Assembly: GCA_028279155.1 (NCBI GenBank) | Contig: JANQST010000407.1 | Span: 1 to 18,857 of the forward strand | DNA length: 18,857 bases | Origin: Cyclobacteriaceae bacterium | GTDB lineage: Bacteria > Bacteroidota > Bacteroidia > Cytophagales > Cyclobacteriaceae | Reading direction: 5' to 3' | Shown: positions 15,907 through 18,857 of the stretch, one piece after another | Numbering within the stretch: position 1 is the first letter of the stretch | How the letters are laid out: the number at the start of each line of letters is the position of its first letter | Position numbers and translations under genes: made by a program | The notes under the pieces: model-generated | What the model was told of the DNA's origin: nothing | The model's input: the letters and a program-made list of their open reading frames with translations, nothing else | Databases searched by the model: none

Positions 15907-17190
15907 CTAGACTGGCTCCTCGGTATGAGCAAGTGTTAGCTTTACGTTATCTATTCGATTTTCTTCCATGGTGATAATGGTAATAATGAATCCTGGGATC
16001 TCTATTATCTCATTCACCTGAGGAATATCTTCATGGAATTCGAAGATGAAACCACCTAACGTATCGTACTCTGCTTCCGGGATATTCAGTTGATATTTCT
16101 CGTTGAGGTAGTCTATTTCATGCCGAGCGCTGAAGATGAAATTGTTGTCATCGATCTTCTGTTCGGTGAGGTATTCATCGTCGTGCTCATCTCGGATTTC
16201 ACCAAAGATCTCCTCTATAACATCCTCAATGCTCACAATTCCAGACGTTCCTCCATATTCGTCAACAACAAGGGCAATACTTTTTCTTTCTGTGATGAAC
16301 TGGATCAGCAGTTCGTTTGCAAGGACCGTCTCCGGCACAATAAGAATTGGAGTCAAAATTGACTTGATGTCTTCTGGTTTTTTAAACAGTTCAAGTGAGT
16401 GACAATATCCGATCACATCATCAATGGATTCTTTGTATACAATGATCTTGGAATGGCCACTTTTTATGAATGCTTCCTTCAATTCTTTAATGGAGTCTGT
16501 AACATCAACGGCGATGATTTCTGTTCTTGGGAGCATGCATTCGCGCACCCTCACTTTCTTAAATTCTATTGCGTTGTGAAAAATTTTTGCGTCAATCTCA
16601 GCCTCTTCTTCATCCTGAATGTTGAGGATGTTATTTTTTATGTAGTTGTTTAGATCCGTCAAACCAAACACCGGTTTTTCATCTGAAACTTTGTATCCAA
16701 ACATTAAGATGAAAAGAGCCGAAAGCTTTACCACAAGAAATACTATTGGATACATCAGGACATAAATAAGCGCCATTGGAAGCGCAAAAAATCGTAGTGA
16801 GAGATCCGGGTTAATGATAAATAAACTCTTTGGCAGGAACTCAGCGGTAAGTAAAACAATAGAAGTTGAGATAACAGATTGTATGATCAAAACAGATACA
16901 TCTGTCGATATAACTTCAGGCAGGATTGTAACAATTATCGGCTCTAAAAGACCGGCCATTATGATTCCATAAAGTACTAATGCGATGTTGTTTCCAACCA
17001 ACATGGTAGCCAGAAACTGTGATTGATTACTTGAGAATATAGCCAATATCCGACCGATGAATGATCCTTTTTTTCTCGAAACCTCAATATGCAGCTTGTC
17101 AGCTGAAACAAATGCAATCTCCATTCCTGAAAAGAATGCTGATAGCAAAAGACATATGAAAATAATCAAATAGGGGGATGGATCATCCAT
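15907..17190 (-). CDS. CNNM/CorC-type membrane protein (DUF21, two CBS domains, CorC_HlyC domain)
   Basis: A 427-residue inner-membrane protein of the family often labelled hemolysin-like; CNNM/CorC proteins are implicated in Mg2+ transport. The DUF21 membrane domain spans about 1-165, with SAFFSGMEIAFVSADK (17-32) and FLATMLVGNNIALV. The CBS pair covers about 215-335, beginning ECMLPRTEI (217) and ending DEYGGTSGIVSIEDVIEEIFGEI (310-332), the classic second CBS signature. The small C-terminal CorC_HlyC domain runs from about 348 to 420 (FIFSARHEIDYLNE, EYDTLGGFIF). The full expected architecture is present and intact. It lies 11 bp after the 57-aa membrane protein and 4 bp before the acyltransferase. 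GldE is a related family; this sequence lacks the GldD/ssb context. Confidence 0.92.
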   Translation of the reverse strand: MDDPSPYLIIFICLLLSAFFSGMEIAFVSADKLHIEVSRKKGSFIGRILAIFSSNQSQFLATMLVGNNIALVLYGIIMAGLLEPIIVTILPEVISTDVSVLIIQSVISTSIVLLTAEFLPKSLFIINPDLSLRFFALPMALIYVLMYPIVFLVVKLSALFILMFGYKVSDEKPVFGLTDLNNYIKNNILNIQDEEEAEIDAKIFHNAIEFKKVRVRECMLPRTEIIAVDVTDSIKELKEAFIKSGHSKIIVYKESIDDVIGYCHSLELFKKPEDIKSILTPILIVPETVLANELLIQFITERKSIALVVDEYGGTSGIVSIEDVIEEIFGEIRDEHDDEYLTEQKIDDNNFIFSARHEIDYLNEKYQLNIPEAEYDTLGGFIFEFHEDIPQVNEIIEIPGFIITIITMEENRIDNVKLTLAHTEEPV

Positions 17191-17201
17191 TTTGTTGAGC
17201 G

Positions 17202-17375
17202 CTAGTTGGGCTTGTTGCCCTTTTTGTTCTTGCTGAACCTATATAAAAATAAAAGGAGTAGGCTAAACATAAAAATCCAGTACGATTCCATAAAGCCAAC
17301 AACAAGTGCCTGGTGAATCCCGATGACAAGAAGGGTGAAGGCGGTAACAATGAGGATAACTTCAAGGAGTTTCAT
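17202..17375 (-). CDS. Small two-helix membrane protein (57 aa)
   Basis: A 57-residue protein starting MKLLEVILIVTAF and ending in a basic tail (YRFSKNKKGNKPN). Two hydrophobic segments, about residues 3-27 and 32-45, predict a helical hairpin with a short MES turn. It begins 6 bp after the LptC-like stop and ends 11 bp before the CNNM-like start, so it fits the operon spacing precisely. A different frame over the same DNA is also open but starts with TTG and overlaps the next gene. This frame has an ATG, membrane-like composition and clean operon spacing. No family is recognised. Confidence 0.65.
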   Translation of the reverse strand: MKLLEVILIVTAFTLLVIGIHQALVVGFMESYWIFMFSLLLLFLYRFSKNKKGNKPN

Positions 17376-17381
17376 AAATCG

Positions 17382-17936
17382 CTAATTAGACTCTTCAACT
17401 GTAAATGTGCCAGAGGGTTTTAGAATCGTATATTCTGAGAAATCCTGGGTTGCTTTCAGTCCCTCTCCAGTATGAACTTCATCTTCCGATTTAATCGTCA
17501 CAAATTTTTCTGTAAAAAATTCCTCTTCAACGGGATCCCAAAATAGCTCTTCAGTGTTGAGCTCATCTCCATTTTCAAAATTCTGGACAATTACATTTCC
17601 CTTGGCATGATAGAGGTCTTCCTTTTTGTCATAGAACACATAGTTGGCTACAAAGCTGGATTCAGCTTTTCCCTCACTATTGTTAGACTCAAGAAGAAAC
17701 CCCTCCGGCCATTCCTGGTCACCATTTTCAAAATTAAGCTGCTTCGATGCTGAAAGTCGCAATACAACATTTGCCGAATCGCTAAGCAATGTTTTGACAC
17801 TATCAAGGCTTGAGGTAGGCCCCTCGTATAATTTTTGATCTACCAATGCTTTTCTGTCTGAACAGGAAAACAATTGACAAGCCACCAGAAAAAACAAAAA
17901 ACGGCCAAAGGAAATTCTTCCAATGGCCGAATACAT
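17382..17936 (-). CDS. lptC: LptC-like LPS export lipoprotein
   Basis: A 184-residue probable lipoprotein related to LptC, the bitopic or anchored component that links the LptB2FG exporter to the periplasmic LptA bridge for lipopolysaccharide. After a basic start, a hydrophobic stretch ends in LVAC (17-20) and then LFSC (22-25), so either Cys20 or Cys25 could be the lipid-modified residue. The body is beta-rich with the LptA/LptC-like pattern: NYVFYDKKEDLYHAKGNVIVQN, then LNTEELFWDPVEEEFFTEKFVTIKSEDEVHTGEGLKATQDFSEYTI. These are the features used to recognise LptC in Bacteroidota. I chose ATG 17936; a TTG six codons upstream at 17954 is possible. It is the second visible gene of the envelope operon. 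Confidence 0.78.
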   Translation of the reverse strand: MYSAIGRISFGRFLFFLVACQLFSCSDRKALVDQKLYEGPTSSLDSVKTLLSDSANVVLRLSASKQLNFENGDQEWPEGFLLESNNSEGKAESSFVANYVFYDKKEDLYHAKGNVIVQNFENGDELNTEELFWDPVEEEFFTEKFVTIKSEDEVHTGEGLKATQDFSEYTILKPSGTFTVEESN

Positions 17937-17955
17937 ATTTTTTTGAAATTTCAAA

Positions 17956-18857
17956 TTAGTTGGCAGGCCTTCGCTCCAGTTTAACTGTCGTGTTTACCCA
18001 GCAACCGATGGTGATTGACTGACCTTCCTCTTTTCCCTCGTTGAAGATTTCTTCAATCGATGGGAACTGAGCCTTTGCATTTGCCATTCCGGCGCTGTTA
18101 CCAGCTCTACGGTATTGGTCATATGCGGCAATGAAGATAGCTCTGTCATCAACTTTGCTTTCCCCGCCGGCACAATCATCAAAACTTTGCATGTAGAGAT
18201 CACCGATCAATTTGTAAGCATCCGAATAACTAGGATCATAAGAAAGCGCTCTTCGGGCACTATTTCTTGCAGTTGATTTTTGTTTATTCTTCGCTTGAAT
18301 ACGAGCAATACTCACAAATGTCTCTGCTTTCTCAATATTGTCATCAGTCAGTCTGGCAGCTTCTTCATAAAACTTCAACCCCTCATCAGTTTTTCCATCC
18401 TGAATATTTTTCTGTGCAAGAAACTTAGCAATAGTAAAAGTAGGCTCACTTTCCTGGATCACACCTGCAGCCTTTAATGCCAATGGACTGTCTGTACATT
18501 TTCCGGTTAGCATCAACTGGAAGATTTTTTTGGCCATGTTTAGCTCTCCTGTTTCATCCAATTTTGGTCCTAGCTTGGTTTCAACAAACTCGCAGCTAAT
18601 TTCTACTTTTGTTGCAGTTAATAGCTTATCCACATTGCCGATCATTCCGTCAATTCGCTTTTTTCGATCGGCCGGAGCTTTCGCCTTATGCTCTTCGAGT
18701 GCACCTGAAATGGATGAATACAGATCCATTACCCTTTCATCGGGAACGTCTCCACCGGCGAATCGATACTTGTAGATCATGTTCATATAGGCCACCAAGT
18801 TTCCGGCAATCATTTTGCTGCCATTCAACTCGAAGCTTTTGGTAAAGAGATTATAAA
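17956..18857 (-). CDS. TPR-containing protein, 5' part outside window
   Basis: The frame is open to the window edge (the first complete codons read YNLFTKSFELNG), so the true start lies outside. About 300 residues are visible. Two helical TPR-like units are clear in the middle: FLAQKNIQDGKTDEGLKFYEEAARL and IQAKNKQKSTARNSARRALSYDPSYSDAYKLIGDLYMQS. The C-terminal end has conserved-looking DDRAIFIAAYDQYRRAGN, QFPSIEEIFNEGKEEG and GCWVNTTVKLE segments. Such TPR proteins are found upstream of lptC in Bacteroidota; the role is unknown but an envelope function is inferred from position. It ends 19 bp before the LptC-like ATG, with no terminator between. Two Cys, at FDDCAGG and IGCWV, could be paired if it is exported. 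Confidence 0.8.
   Translation of the reverse strand, partial: YNLFTKSFELNGSKMIAGNLVAYMNMIYKYRFAGGDVPDERVMDLYSSISGALEEHKAKAPADRKKRIDGMIGNVDKLLTATKVEISCEFVETKLGPKLDETGELNMAKKIFQLMLTGKCTDSPLALKAAGVIQESEPTFTIAKFLAQKNIQDGKTDEGLKFYEEAARLTDDNIEKAETFVSIARIQAKNKQKSTARNSARRALSYDPSYSDAYKLIGDLYMQSFDDCAGGESKVDDRAIFIAAYDQYRRAGNSAGMANAKAQFPSIEEIFNEGKEEGQSITIGCWVNTTVKLERRPAN

Noticed and set aside
15907..17190. Calling the CNNM-like gene gldE
   Set aside because: The architecture is shared with GldE, but no gldD or ssb is nearby and the LptC context fits the general hemolysin-like CNNM family.
17183..17365. A 60-residue open frame on the minus strand over the lptC-CNNM gap
   Set aside because: It starts with TTG, overlaps the CNNM start, and competes with a 57-aa frame that has an ATG, two membrane helices and exact operon spacing.
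17937..17954. TTG start at 17954 for the LptC-like gene
   Set aside because: An ATG six codons later gives a normal signal sequence. TTG is rarer, though it cannot be excluded.
1..18857. Mobile element, phage, CRISPR array, tRNA or rRNA
   Set aside because: No transposase, integrase or cas-like protein, no regular repeat-spacer array, and no tRNA-like or rRNA-like stretch was seen.

Overview
The window looks like chromosomal DNA from a member of the Bacteroidota, most likely a Cytophagales-type bacterium. The signs are a protein with a type IX secretion system (T9SS) C-terminal sorting domain, a DUF4293 membrane protein, Bacteroidota-type -7 promoter boxes (TATATTTG), almost no Shine-Dalgarno sequences, moderately low GC, and an LptC/CNNM cluster of a kind I associate with this phylum. 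I see no tRNA, rRNA, CRISPR array, transposase, integrase or phage gene. Genes are packed tightly and no gene-free stretch exceeds about 150 bp.

Left part (1-6159). A leucine dehydrogenase, cut by the window edge, is divergent from an ABC exporter half-transporter. Facing that exporter is a minus-strand group: truA, a second ABC half-transporter starting 2 bp after truA stops, and a small membrane-anchored protein with a possible GyrI-like ligand-binding domain. The two half-transporters carry complementary defects in their ATP sites: Asp replaces the Walker B Glu in one, and LSVGQ replaces LSGGQ in the other. This is the signature of a heterodimeric exporter of the BmrCD/TM287-288 kind, although the two genes are convergent rather than in one operon. 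A DUF4293 gene is divergent from truA.

Middle part (6160-14446, all plus strand). htpG (Hsp90) is preceded by overlapping inverted repeats and a -24/-12-like element. Next come a large secreted protein with 13 Asp-box repeats and a T9SS sorting domain, a secreted M14-type zinc peptidase with a degenerate amidotransferase-like C-terminal domain, and a secreted MORN/YwqK-like protein. A 51-bp terminator-plus-putative-promoter module occurs twice (46 of 51 identical, ungapped). One copy lies before the T9SS gene and one after it, so the two copies bracket that gene.

Right part (14449-18857, all minus strand). A compact envelope operon reads TPR protein (cut by the window edge), LptC-like lipoprotein, a 57-aa two-helix membrane protein, a CNNM/CorC-type membrane protein, a PlsC-type acyltransferase and a GNAT acetyltransferase, with gaps of 4-19 bp and one 13-bp overlap. 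LptC and PlsC point to lipopolysaccharide and phospholipid supply.

Overall this is mostly core genome. The observations most worth a second look are the split heterodimeric exporter with its possible sensor protein, the duplicated module bracketing the T9SS gene, and the htpG control region. I did not find a clearly new defence or mobile system.
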